Shown here piece after piece: positions 1 to 6,617 of a DNA stretch of 64,000 bases. Every line of letters begins with the position of its first letter. The stretch's first letter is position 1. Location of the stretch: assembly GCA_018883365.1 (NCBI GenBank), contig VEQF01000003.1, positions 1-64,000 of the forward strand. Reading direction: 5' to 3'. The translations under genes and the position numbers were made by a program. The notes under the pieces were generated by a model. It did not search any database. It saw nothing but the letters and a program-made list of their open reading frames with translations, and was not told the origin of the DNA. Origin of the DNA: Candidatus Nanopelagicaceae bacterium (GTDB lineage: Bacteria > Actinomycetota > Actinomycetes > Nanopelagicales > Nanopelagicaceae).

Positions 1-2
1 AT

Positions 3-1271
3 ACCAAGGAAATTTTGCGGCGCATGGTTGAACTTCGGGCACAGCGAGCAAAACTCTTCGGCTTGAGTTCGCATGCTGAATACGTTCTGCAGGAACAAAC
101 AGCAGGACATCCCGACCGAGTGCATGCGATGCTGCGGAAAATTGCTCCGGCAGCGGTGGCAAATGCCCGGAGGGAAGCCGCTGATATTGAGAAAATCATT
201 GCCCAAAACGAGGAACATGAATTGGCAAGCTGGGATTGGGATTACTACACCGAGCAGGTGCGAGCTGAAAAATACGAGCTGGATACCTCCGCAATGCGAC
301 CATATTTTGAACTAGATAGAGTTTTAAATGATGGCGTGTTTTTCGCTGCAGAAAAACTTTACGGCATGAAGTTTAAATACCGCCCAGATTTGGTTACTTA
401 CCATCCAGAGGCGCGTGCTTTTGAAGTGTTCAATGAAGATGGTTCAACAATCGGTTTATATATCGGCGATTTTTATACCCGCGATTCAAAGCGTGGTGGT
501 GCTTGGATGAATTCTCTGGTTGACCAGAATCACTTGTTGGGCCAAAAACCAGTTGTGGTTAACAATATGAATATTCCGAAACCGCCAGCCGGTGAACCAA
601 CGCTTTTGACTTACGATGAAACAACCACTCTTTTTCATGAGTTTGGGCATGCTATTCACGGCTTGCTCTCTAATGTTAAATATCCTCGTTTTTCGGGAAC
701 TAGCGTGCAGCGTGACTTTGTTGAGTTTCCTTCACAGGTTAATGAGATGTGGATTCTTTGGCCAGAAGTTCTCGATAATTATGCTCGGCACTACAAAACG
801 GGAGAGCGACTTCCTCAAGCCTGGGTTGATAAATTGAATGAGTCATCTACCTTTAATGAAGGACATGCGACGACGAGCTATTTAGCCGCCGCGGTACTGG
901 ATTTGGCCTGGCATTCACTGTCTGATGTGGATTCAGTTAAAGATGTAGCAGAGTTTGAATCGAAAGCGATTGCCGATTATGGCTTGGACTTCGAACCCGT
1001 TCCAACTCGATATCGCTCAACTTATTTCTCGCATATTTTCGCTGGTGGATACTCTGCCGGTTACTACGGATACATATGGAGTGAAGTTTTAGATGCAGAT
1101 ACGGTGGAGTGGTTCAAAAACAATGGTGGGCTCACTCGCGCAAATGGCAATCATTTCCGAAATACGTTGATGAGTAGAGGTGGATCTCTAGATTCACTCC
1201 AGATGTTCCGTAATTTCCGAGGACGCGACGCTGATATAGAGCCTCTGCTTCGTAGGCGTGGATTGAATTAA
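3..1271 (+). CDS. M3 family metallopeptidase (dipeptidyl carboxypeptidase/oligopeptidase), 5'-truncated by window edge
   Basis: Zinc oligopeptidase of the M3 (thimet/Dcp) family, which degrades short peptides in the cytoplasm. The zinc site HEFGH is encoded at 636-650, and the glutamate ligand follows in FNEGHATT about 25 residues on, the usual M3 arrangement. The reading frame is open to the left edge (TKEILRRMVELRAQRA), matching the helical region that precedes the catalytic domain, so the true start lies upstream and only about 420 C-terminal residues are here. It ends 9 bp before uppP, so the two are probably co-transcribed. The family is clear; Dcp versus oligopeptidase A specificity cannot be decided from this part. 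Confidence 0.93.
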   Translation, partial: TKEILRRMVELRAQRAKLFGLSSHAEYVLQEQTAGHPDRVHAMLRKIAPAAVANARREAADIEKIIAQNEEHELASWDWDYYTEQVRAEKYELDTSAMRPYFELDRVLNDGVFFAAEKLYGMKFKYRPDLVTYHPEARAFEVFNEDGSTIGLYIGDFYTRDSKRGGAWMNSLVDQNHLLGQKPVVVNNMNIPKPPAGEPTLLTYDETTTLFHEFGHAIHGLLSNVKYPRFSGTSVQRDFVEFPSQVNEMWILWPEVLDNYARHYKTGERLPQAWVDKLNESSTFNEGHATTSYLAAAVLDLAWHSLSDVDSVKDVAEFESKAIADYGLDFEPVPTRYRSTYFSHIFAGGYSAGYYGYIWSEVLDADTVEWFKNNGGLTRANGNHFRNTLMSRGGSLDSLQMFRNFRGRDADIEPLLRRRGLN

Positions 1272-1280
1272 AGGCAATCA

Positions 1281-2114
1281 ATGTTAGAAGCCGTATTTTT
1301 AGGAATTGTTCAGGGCTTAACTGAGTTTCTCCCAATCTCATCTAGCGCACATGTCAGAATTTTCGGAGAGTTCCTCCCATCGGCAGGCGACCCAGGGGCC
1401 ACCTTTACTGCGATTATGCAGATCGGAACGGAAATTGCGGTGCTGCTCTTTTTTAGAAAGCAATTGCTAGCAATAGTTTCAGGCGCTGTTAAATACTTAT
1501 TCGGCAATAGAGTTGATAAGTCTTCCGACGAGTTCAAGAACGCCAAACTTGGTGCTTTGATATTGCTTGGTTCAATTCCGATTTTTGTCCTTGGTTTCCT
1601 GGGGCAAAGTTTTATTCGTGACAATTTCCGTTCTCTCTGGCTGATCAGTTTTACGCTCATTGGATTTGGATTACTACTGGGTCTTTTGGATCATTTGGGC
1701 AAAAAACAAAAAACCTTAGAAGACCTAAATAGCAAAGATGGGCTGATCTATGGCTTCGCCCAGTCGCTTGCCTTAATTCCAGGAGTTTCACGGTCTGGAT
1801 CAACCATTGCCATGGGTCGGTTACTTGGTTACAAGCGCGAGGCGGCGCTGCAATACTCATTTTTATTAGCCGTTCCTGCAGTTTTGGGAAGCGGATTTTA
1901 TGAGCTGATTAATTCTTTTTCGGAGCCAACAAATAGTTTTTCGCTGATTGAAACAGGAGTAGCAACGGTTATCGCATTTCTTGTTGGATATGCAGTTATT
2001 GCCTGGTTAATGAAATTTGTTCAGACTAGAAGCTTCATGCCCTTTGTTATTTATCGAGTTTGTCTCGGATTATTGATTATTGCCTTGTTGTCATCTGGAA
2101 CTATATCTAGCTAG
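1281..2114 (+). CDS. uppP: Undecaprenyl-diphosphatase UppP (BacA)
   Basis: Integral membrane phosphatase that converts undecaprenyl diphosphate to the monophosphate carrier used in peptidoglycan and polysaccharide synthesis. At 277 residues it has the usual family length. It shows both hallmark motifs: GLTEFLPISSSAH near residues 11-23, which carries the catalytic Glu and Ser residues, and PGVSRSG near residue 167. Between them lie hydrophobic stretches consistent with a polytopic membrane protein. It follows the M3 peptidase gene by 9 bp. Being near the start of the actinobacterial thrS/PIM block is common for this gene. Confidence 0.97.
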   Translation: MLEAVFLGIVQGLTEFLPISSSAHVRIFGEFLPSAGDPGATFTAIMQIGTEIAVLLFFRKQLLAIVSGAVKYLFGNRVDKSSDEFKNAKLGALILLGSIPIFVLGFLGQSFIRDNFRSLWLISFTLIGFGLLLGLLDHLGKKQKTLEDLNSKDGLIYGFAQSLALIPGVSRSGSTIAMGRLLGYKREAALQYSFLLAVPAVLGSGFYELINSFSEPTNSFSLIETGVATVIAFLVGYAVIAWLMKFVQTRSFMPFVIYRVCLGLLIIALLSSGTISS

Positions 2115-2132
2115 TGGATTAGGAGAAGATTT

Positions 2133-2498
2133 GTGAAAGCTCGAGTAACCACTGTTATGTTCAATAGCGAGCATCCAGAAGAACTAGTCAACTTTTGGTC
2201 AACACTTCTCGCGGTTCAAGCTCATCCCTTTAACGAACATACGGAGCATATTTGGTTGACTCCACAAGAGCCGAATGGTTTTAAACTCGGCTTTCAAAGA
2301 GTTTCCAAAAAAGTTTATAGCTCCCAAGAAACGCACATAGATATTGCGGTTGATGATTTGGATGAATGCCAAAACCTAGTTCTAAAGCTGGGCGGTAAAC
2401 ATATTAAAACCACAAAACTACAAAATGGTTTTGAATGGCGAGTTCTGGAAGATCCTCAATCCAACCCATTCTGCATTTACTTGGAGTTTCACTCATAA
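2133..2498 (+). CDS. VOC (glyoxalase/bleomycin-resistance fold) family protein
   Basis: Small 121-residue protein with the vicinal-oxygen-chelate pattern: an N-terminal strand RVTTVMFNSEHPEELVNFW, a central SSQETHIDIAVDDLDE segment and a C-terminal EDPQSNPFCIYLEF strand. The ETHIDIAV histidine and the CIYLEF glutamate sit where many VOC enzymes place metal ligands. The start is a GTG preceded by AGGAGA, one of the few strong Shine-Dalgarno sequences in the window. Substrate unknown; candidates include glyoxalase-type isomerisation or binding of a small toxic compound. It lies 18 bp after uppP, so it may be transcribed with it. Confidence 0.85.
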   Translation: MKARVTTVMFNSEHPEELVNFWSTLLAVQAHPFNEHTEHIWLTPQEPNGFKLGFQRVSKKVYSSQETHIDIAVDDLDECQNLVLKLGGKHIKTTKLQNGFEWRVLEDPQSNPFCIYLEFHS

Positions 2499-2514
2499 GC
2501 GAACTGTCAGATGT

Positions 2515-2673
2515 TTAATCGTTGAAGGTCAAAGCTTGTTGAGCTGGTATTTCACATGGTGCACCATCGCAACAATTGGTTTTCATGTGGCAATGCGGGC
2601 ATAACCATCTCGTTGCTACTGGGTCATATGGTTGTTGGCAAAAGTCACATGGCATCTGATTGTTCGCACTCAC
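2515..2673 (-). CDS. Cys-rich zinc-ribbon-like microprotein, 52 aa
   Basis: Unrecognised small protein read on the minus strand from GTG at 2673 to TAA at 2515-2517. It has cysteines at 9, 12, 25, 28, 34, 35 and 40 and histidines at 27 and 29: a PCDFC knuckle, then LCPHCH, then NCCDGAPC. Two CxxC pairs 12 residues apart look like a zinc ribbon, and the third Cys cluster may bind further metal. The GTG is preceded by TTTAAT and six bases, the same spacing seen before other genes here, which supports leaderless expression. ATG at residue 7 is an alternative start. Function unknown. It is divergent from the flavoprotein gene, with 59 bp between the starts. Confidence 0.75.
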   Translation of the reverse strand: MSANNQMPCDFCQQPYDPVATRWLCPHCHMKTNCCDGAPCEIPAQQALTFND

Positions 2674-2679
2674 GCAGGA

Positions 2680-2685
2680 ATTAAA
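2680..2685 (-). promoter_or_regulatory. Predicted -10 box for the Cys-rich microprotein (leaderless)
   Basis: TTTAAT on the minus strand, followed by TCCTGC and then the GTG start. The six-base spacing would put the transcription start at or next to the start codon. No clear -35 is seen. The same hexamer at the same spacing precedes mihF. Confidence 0.5.
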
Positions 2686-2720
2686 CCACTCGAAATCACG
2701 ATCTCCACAGAATCAGTTGA

Positions 2721-2726
2721 TATCCT
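2721..2726 (+). promoter_or_regulatory. Predicted -10 box for the flavoprotein gene (leaderless)
   Basis: TATCCT followed by AGAAAA and ATG at 2733. The N6 spacing implies a transcript starting at the initiation codon, and no Shine-Dalgarno is present. The -10 boxes of this and the divergent microprotein gene are 35 bp apart. Confidence 0.55.
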
Positions 2727-2732
2727 AGAAAA

Positions 2733-4028
2733 ATGTCTGGGATGAATCGCACGCTAATAGTTGGTGGTGGAGCCTCTGGGCTACTAGTTGCAATTCATTT
2801 GGCCAAGCTTGCAACAAGATCCAATTTGGTTCACCTAGCTGAACCTCGGGAAATACTTGGCCAGGGCTTGGCTTACAGCACCGACGATGGGGGACATCTC
2901 CTTAATGTTCCAGCTGGTCGAATGTCAGCATTTGCCGATGATTCAGAACACTTTGTCCGTTGGACTGGGAGAGATAGCAACTACTTTGCTCCAAGGAAAG
3001 ATTATGGCCAGTACTTGATTGATACTTTCGAAGAGCTGCGCGTTGCATCGAGGTCAACAACTTTTGAACATATTCGTAAAGAGGTTGATTCATTGAATTT
3101 GAAAGATGGGAAGTGGGTCGCCCGTTTTAAAGATGGCGACGTGATCGAATATGACGTTGTCGTATTAGCGATGGGCCACGGTAAACCGATTGAACTTGCT
3201 TCATTAAGTGAGATAGATTCTGATAAAAACTATGTTTCAGATCCGTGGCGTAATCTAAATGTCACTAAGGACGGAACGCTAATTGGAATTGGAACCGGGT
3301 TAACCTTTATTGACCTAGCTCTTTCGCATTTAAAGCGAAACAGTTCCAACAAGGTTATTGGAATATCAAGAAATGGACTTTTGCCGGAGGCTCACTTACC
3401 AAAGCGTGCTCAACCTTTACCGGTTCCAGCTGCAGCGAAAACCAGTCCAACAGAGATGAGAAAGTTCATTGACGAATCCTCGGATTGGCGAGCTGCACAG
3501 GATGGAGTGCGTCATGAGTTGCCAGATATTTGGCACAGTTGGTCAGTCGAATTGAAACAGGAATTTTTCACAAATCACCTGAGATGGTGGAACGTTCATA
3601 GACATCGAGTTTCTCCAGAAATTCAAGAGGAGGTCTCGCAAGCTTTGAATTCGGGAAGATTAACAATTCTTGCTTGCGAGATAGAAAGCATCGAGAAAAA
3701 TGAAGGTTCCTTTAATCTTAAAACCAAATCAGGGGAGAGGTTGATAGCCGATGCTTTGGTTAATTGCTTGGGCTACTCCGCTTGGGGTAAAGATTCGCTT
3801 CTCGGGCAGCTAATAGATTCAGGATTGGCTAAAGCAGCACCACTCTCCTTGGGCATTTGTTCTGATTTTCCAAAATTCAATGTAGTTGACGAGAACGAAA
3901 AACCACATCGCAACCTATTTGCCATCGGACCAGTTTTACTGGGTGAGAGATTTGAGACGACTGCGATTCCGGAGTTAAAGGAACAAGCGCAAGAGGTGGC
4001 CAAAGAGGTTTCTAAATTTGTACTTTGA
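2733..4028 (+). CDS. FAD/NAD(P)-binding oxidoreductase (YdhS-like, COG4529 type)
   Basis: 431-residue flavoprotein with an N-terminal Rossmann motif VGGGASGLL (about residues 10-18), a second nucleotide-binding segment around LIGIGTGLTFIDLAL, and the closing LVNCLGYSAWG and NLFAIGPVLLGE regions typical of FAD/NAD(P)-binding proteins. The LAYSTDDGGHLLNVPAGRMSAF region resembles uncharacterised YdhS-type proteins and amino-acid N-monooxygenases. Cytoplasmic and probably redox-active; substrate unknown. ATG at 2733 is chosen because TATCCT lies exactly six bases upstream; ATG at 2742 is an alternative. Downstream are only convergent tRNA genes, so it seems to be a single-gene transcript. Confidence 0.88.
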   Translation: MSGMNRTLIVGGGASGLLVAIHLAKLATRSNLVHLAEPREILGQGLAYSTDDGGHLLNVPAGRMSAFADDSEHFVRWTGRDSNYFAPRKDYGQYLIDTFEELRVASRSTTFEHIRKEVDSLNLKDGKWVARFKDGDVIEYDVVVLAMGHGKPIELASLSEIDSDKNYVSDPWRNLNVTKDGTLIGIGTGLTFIDLALSHLKRNSSNKVIGISRNGLLPEAHLPKRAQPLPVPAAAKTSPTEMRKFIDESSDWRAAQDGVRHELPDIWHSWSVELKQEFFTNHLRWWNVHRHRVSPEIQEEVSQALNSGRLTILACEIESIEKNEGSFNLKTKSGERLIADALVNCLGYSAWGKDSLLGQLIDSGLAKAAPLSLGICSDFPKFNVVDENEKPHRNLFAIGPVLLGERFETTAIPELKEQAQEVAKEVSKFVL

Positions 4029-4065
4029 GTTTGGCGGTTTGATTGTTCAAAATTTAGAATAAAAA

Positions 4066-4140
4066 TGGTGGACGATACTGGGATCGAACCAGTGACCCCT
4101 TCCATGTCAAGGAAGTGCGCTACCGCTGCGCTAATCGTCC
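4066..4140 (-). tRNA. tRNA-Val(GAC), CCA encoded
   Basis: Minus-strand cloverleaf: acceptor GGACGAT pairs with ATCGTCC, the anticodon loop TTGACAT sits on a CTTCC/GGAAG stem, and the T-loop is GGTTCGATCCC. Anticodon GAC reads Val codons GUC/GUU. Discriminator A73 and a genomically encoded CCA end (TGG at 4066-4068 on the plus strand). It is the last of three tRNA genes read leftward. Confidence 0.97.
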
Positions 4141-4168
4141 GTATTCAGTTCTGTAACAAAATCTATCG

Positions 4169-4239
4169 AGGTGGAGACGGGATTTGAACCCGTGTAGCGG
4201 GATTTGCAGTCCCGAGCCTCGCCTCTCGGCCACTCCACC
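4169..4239 (-). tRNA. tRNA-Cys(GCA)
   Basis: Minus-strand cloverleaf: acceptor GGTGGAG pairs with CTCCACC, the anticodon loop CTGCAAA on a CGGGA/TCCCG stem gives anticodon GCA, and the T-arm is ACGGG-TTCAAAT-CCCGT. Discriminator U73, the identity base of tRNA-Cys. The bases after it read CGA, so CCA is not encoded and must be added enzymatically. Confidence 0.97.
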
Positions 4240-4281
4240 AAACTTTTTCGTTGTTTTTACACAGTTAAAAATTCGTATCCG

Positions 4282-4354
4282 AGCGGACGACGGGGGTCGA
4301 ACCCGCGACCTGAACCTTGGCAAGGTTCCGCGCTACCAACTGCGCTACGTCCGC
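4282..4354 (-). tRNA. tRNA-Gly(GCC)
   Basis: Minus-strand cloverleaf: acceptor GCGGACG pairs with CGTCCGC, the anticodon loop TTGCCAA on a GAACC/GGTTC stem gives anticodon GCC, and the T-loop is GGTTCGACCCC. Discriminator U73 with no encoded CCA. First gene of the Gly-Cys-Val cluster, a common actinobacterial order. Its promoter must lie in 4355-4478, where I see no convincing boxes. Confidence 0.97.
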
Positions 4355-4478
4355 ATTCATCAGGGGCTGCTCTATTGGAGAGCTCCCGTTGAGAGAGCGA
4401 AATCTATCGCAACATGGACTGTTCGCCCAAGTCGATCTTCGCCTTAGGTGCAGGGGTAAACGCGATAGCGTCGGGGCT

Positions 4479-5498
4479 ATGGAGTCGATGTTCTGGATGG
4501 GTGGGAGATTGGCCACCGGCCTAGAACTCGTGACCGATGATTTAGAAGCATTACGCAGCCCTGGGTTCTGGGCGGTAGTTGGAAGTTTTGAATCAAAGTG
4601 GACCTTGGCCAAGTTTTCTCATGTGAGCGAAGAAACCAATTTGCTTCAAATAAAGCAAAACGTGGGTTGGAGTGCAATTACTAAGGATCGGTGGCAGAGC
4701 AATCTGAGCCAGCATGGGTATGTTGAGTATGTAGAAAAAATCAGAGAGCGCATTGCCGAGGGCGAGGTCTACCAAGTAAATGCCTGCCGAGTATTAAGTG
4801 CGGATAACAGAGAAAATGCGTCGCTAATTGGTCTCGCTAAGAGAATTCATTTGGCAAACCCTGCTCCATTCGCAAGCTACCTATCTTTGCCAAATTTGGA
4901 GTTAGCTTCTGCATCGCCGGAAAGATTTATATCTCTGCAAGATAGAAACATTTTATCGAGCCCAATCAAAGGCACATCTGCGAACGATAGATTTCTGGAA
5001 AAGGATGAGGCTGAAAATTTAATGATTGTCGATTTGATTAGGAATGATTTGGGCGCAGTTGCAAAAGTTGGAACGGTCACTACGCCGCGTTTGCTAGCCA
5101 CAGAGAAACATCCTGGACTTTTTCACTTAGTTTCGGATGTCTCTGCCCAACTAGCTGATGATCTAGATGTTGTTGATTTACTCCGGTCAGCAATGCCGCC
5201 TGGCTCGGTAAGTGGCGCTCCAAAAAGCTCCGCTTTGAGAATCATTCAGAGTCATGAAGGAGCTCGAGGTCCATACTGTGGTGCTATCGGATGGGTTGAA
5301 AACGGAAATGCAGAGCTTGCGGTAGGAATTAGAACTTTCTGGCAGGAATCTGAAGAAAGTCTTCACTTTGGTACGGGCGCTGGAATAACGTGGGGAAGTA
5401 ATGCAGAGCAGGAGTGGCAAGAAACTGAGTTAAAGGCGCAACGATTGATTGCAATTGCCGCTGGTGAGATTGAAGGCGTATATGAAGATTTGGCATAA
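4479..5498 (+). CDS. pabB: Aminodeoxychorismate synthase component I (PabB)
   Basis: Chorismate-binding enzyme that makes 4-amino-4-deoxychorismate for folate synthesis. It carries family signatures: GEVYQVNACR, the PIKGTS region, the DLIRNDLG helix and PPGSVSGAPK, followed by the GAIGW and FGTGAGITW motifs. ATG at 4479 gives 339 residues. The frame is open further left, but that extension would run into the opposite-strand tRNA-Gly gene, so I reject it; ATG at 4488 is also possible. The start has no clear Shine-Dalgarno or -10. It overlaps pabC by 17 bp. No glutaminase (PabA) domain is fused and none is nearby. Confidence 0.9.
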   Translation: MESMFWMGGRLATGLELVTDDLEALRSPGFWAVVGSFESKWTLAKFSHVSEETNLLQIKQNVGWSAITKDRWQSNLSQHGYVEYVEKIRERIAEGEVYQVNACRVLSADNRENASLIGLAKRIHLANPAPFASYLSLPNLELASASPERFISLQDRNILSSPIKGTSANDRFLEKDEAENLMIVDLIRNDLGAVAKVGTVTTPRLLATEKHPGLFHLVSDVSAQLADDLDVVDLLRSAMPPGSVSGAPKSSALRIIQSHEGARGPYCGAIGWVENGNAELAVGIRTFWQESEESLHFGTGAGITWGSNAEQEWQETELKAQRLIAIAAGEIEGVYEDLA

Positions 5499-6258
5499 CG
5501 GCTTATTGGTTGATGAATTAAAACTTCCAGCGATTGGTGCTGGCTGGCTAATGGGTGACGGCGCATTTGAAACCATCCGCACCTACTCCGGTATTCCATT
5601 TGCAATTGATTTACATCTGAAGAGATTGAATCACTCCCTGGAGCATTTGGGTATCGAAGCCGTTGATCCTGGCCAACTAGAAAAAGGTGTCCAGGAGGTT
5701 GTTTCTGCAAATCCAGCCGAACCTTATGGTCGATTAAGAATCACCGTTTTCTCGGATGGAGAAATTTTGATTACGCATATTCCTTATGAATCTCCAAGAG
5801 AAAACGCAACTCTCGCCAGATATCCGAATGTTAAAGACTCCCAGTATTCGATTTCAAATACTAAAAGTGCCTCATACGCCGAAAATTTCCGTGCCGTTAG
5901 GCTGGCTAAAGCAAGAGGCTTTTCCGATGCACTTTTCGTAAATGAGCGAAATGAAGTTGTCGAAAGCGCGGTGGCAAACATCATTGTGCATAGAGACGGG
6001 AAGTGGCTCACGCCAAAATTGGATAGTGGCTGTTTGCCCGGGGTCACTCGTTCGCTCTTAATTCGAAATTTCGAGGTTTTAGAGGCAACGGTTCTAGAGA
6101 ATGAGTTATCAGAGTGTGATGCGATAGCGCTGATTTCAAGTCTTCGGGAGATTGTGCCGGTTGAGAGATATGAAGGGAATTTCTATCCTTCTTTTAAGCC
6201 TTTGATTGAATTGCAGGCTTTATTTAGTAATTGGATTAGGGCTAAAATCCAACCATGA
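5482..6258 (+). CDS. pabC: Aminodeoxychorismate lyase (PabC), class IV aminotransferase fold
   Basis: PLP-dependent fold-type IV enzyme that splits aminodeoxychorismate into p-aminobenzoate and pyruvate. Family features are the GDGAFETIRTY segment near the N-terminus, the TKSASYAEN segment holding the likely Schiff-base lysine, and the VVESAVANI and CLPGVTRSLL motifs. ATG at 5482 (MKIWHNGLL) is chosen because it begins the conserved N-terminal strand and overlaps the end of pabB, implying translational coupling. Its place directly after pabB supports folate synthesis over branched-chain or D-amino acid aminotransferase, which have the same fold. Confidence 0.88.
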   Translation: MKIWHNGLLVDELKLPAIGAGWLMGDGAFETIRTYSGIPFAIDLHLKRLNHSLEHLGIEAVDPGQLEKGVQEVVSANPAEPYGRLRITVFSDGEILITHIPYESPRENATLARYPNVKDSQYSISNTKSASYAENFRAVRLAKARGFSDALFVNERNEVVESAVANIIVHRDGKWLTPKLDSGCLPGVTRSLLIRNFEVLEATVLENELSECDAIALISSLREIVPVERYEGNFYPSFKPLIELQALFSNWIRAKIQP

Positions 6259-6572
6259 ACATCCGGCAACAAATTAAGAGCACGCCATATGGATCGCTCA
6301 TTTGGCGCATTTTTGTTGGTGTTGTTGGTGGCTTGATTACGATTATAGGAACTGTCTTTTTATTTGCTCCTGGACCTGGCCTTCTTGTCCTGTTGGCTGG
6401 CCTGGGTATTTTGGCTTCAGAGTTTGCGTGGGCTTCCAGGGCGATGCTTAAGACTAAAACAATTGCAGCGAGCGCTGCTAATAAAGTCGGAGTTCCTTTG
6501 TGGGTTAAATACTTGATCGCCGCTGGATGTACGGCATTATCCATTCTGCTGATTGCCCATTATTTTTCTTAA
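6255..6572 (+). CDS. PGPGW (TIGR02611-type) small membrane protein
   Basis: 105-residue membrane protein with a hydrophobic segment around residues 17-50 containing the family hallmark FLFAPGPGLLVLLAGLGILASEFAWA, and a second transmembrane stretch near residues 80-102. Members of this actinobacterial family have no established function. Its ATG overlaps the pabC stop codon (ATGA), so it belongs to the pabB-pabC transcript. The thrS promoter follows within 34 bp. Confidence 0.85.
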   Translation: MNIRQQIKSTPYGSLIWRIFVGVVGGLITIIGTVFLFAPGPGLLVLLAGLGILASEFAWASRAMLKTKTIAASAANKVGVPLWVKYLIAAGCTALSILLIAHYFS

Positions 6573-6605
6573 GAGCATCTTTCTCAGATTTAGCAAGCTA
6601 TTTGG

Positions 6606-6611
6606 TAACCT
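6606..6611 (+). promoter_or_regulatory. Predicted -10 box for thrS (leaderless)
   Basis: TAACCT, then GCCGGC, then GTG at 6618. The exact six-base gap implies that transcription begins at the start codon. Confidence 0.55.
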
Positions 6612-6617
6612 GCCGGC

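Noticed and set aside
3773-4105. 110-codon minus-strand frame running out of tRNA-Val into the flavoprotein gene
   Set aside because: It overlaps the flavoprotein coding sequence and a tRNA, and has low-complexity Ser-rich content typical of antisense frames.
4184-4447. Plus-strand reading frames of 60-90 codons across the tRNA cluster
   Set aside because: They are antisense to three well-folded tRNA genes and show no protein-like pattern.
4317-4478. N-terminal extension of PabB by 54 residues
   Set aside because: It would overlap the opposite tRNA-Gly gene and has no family similarity, and its first codon lies within the tRNA sequence.
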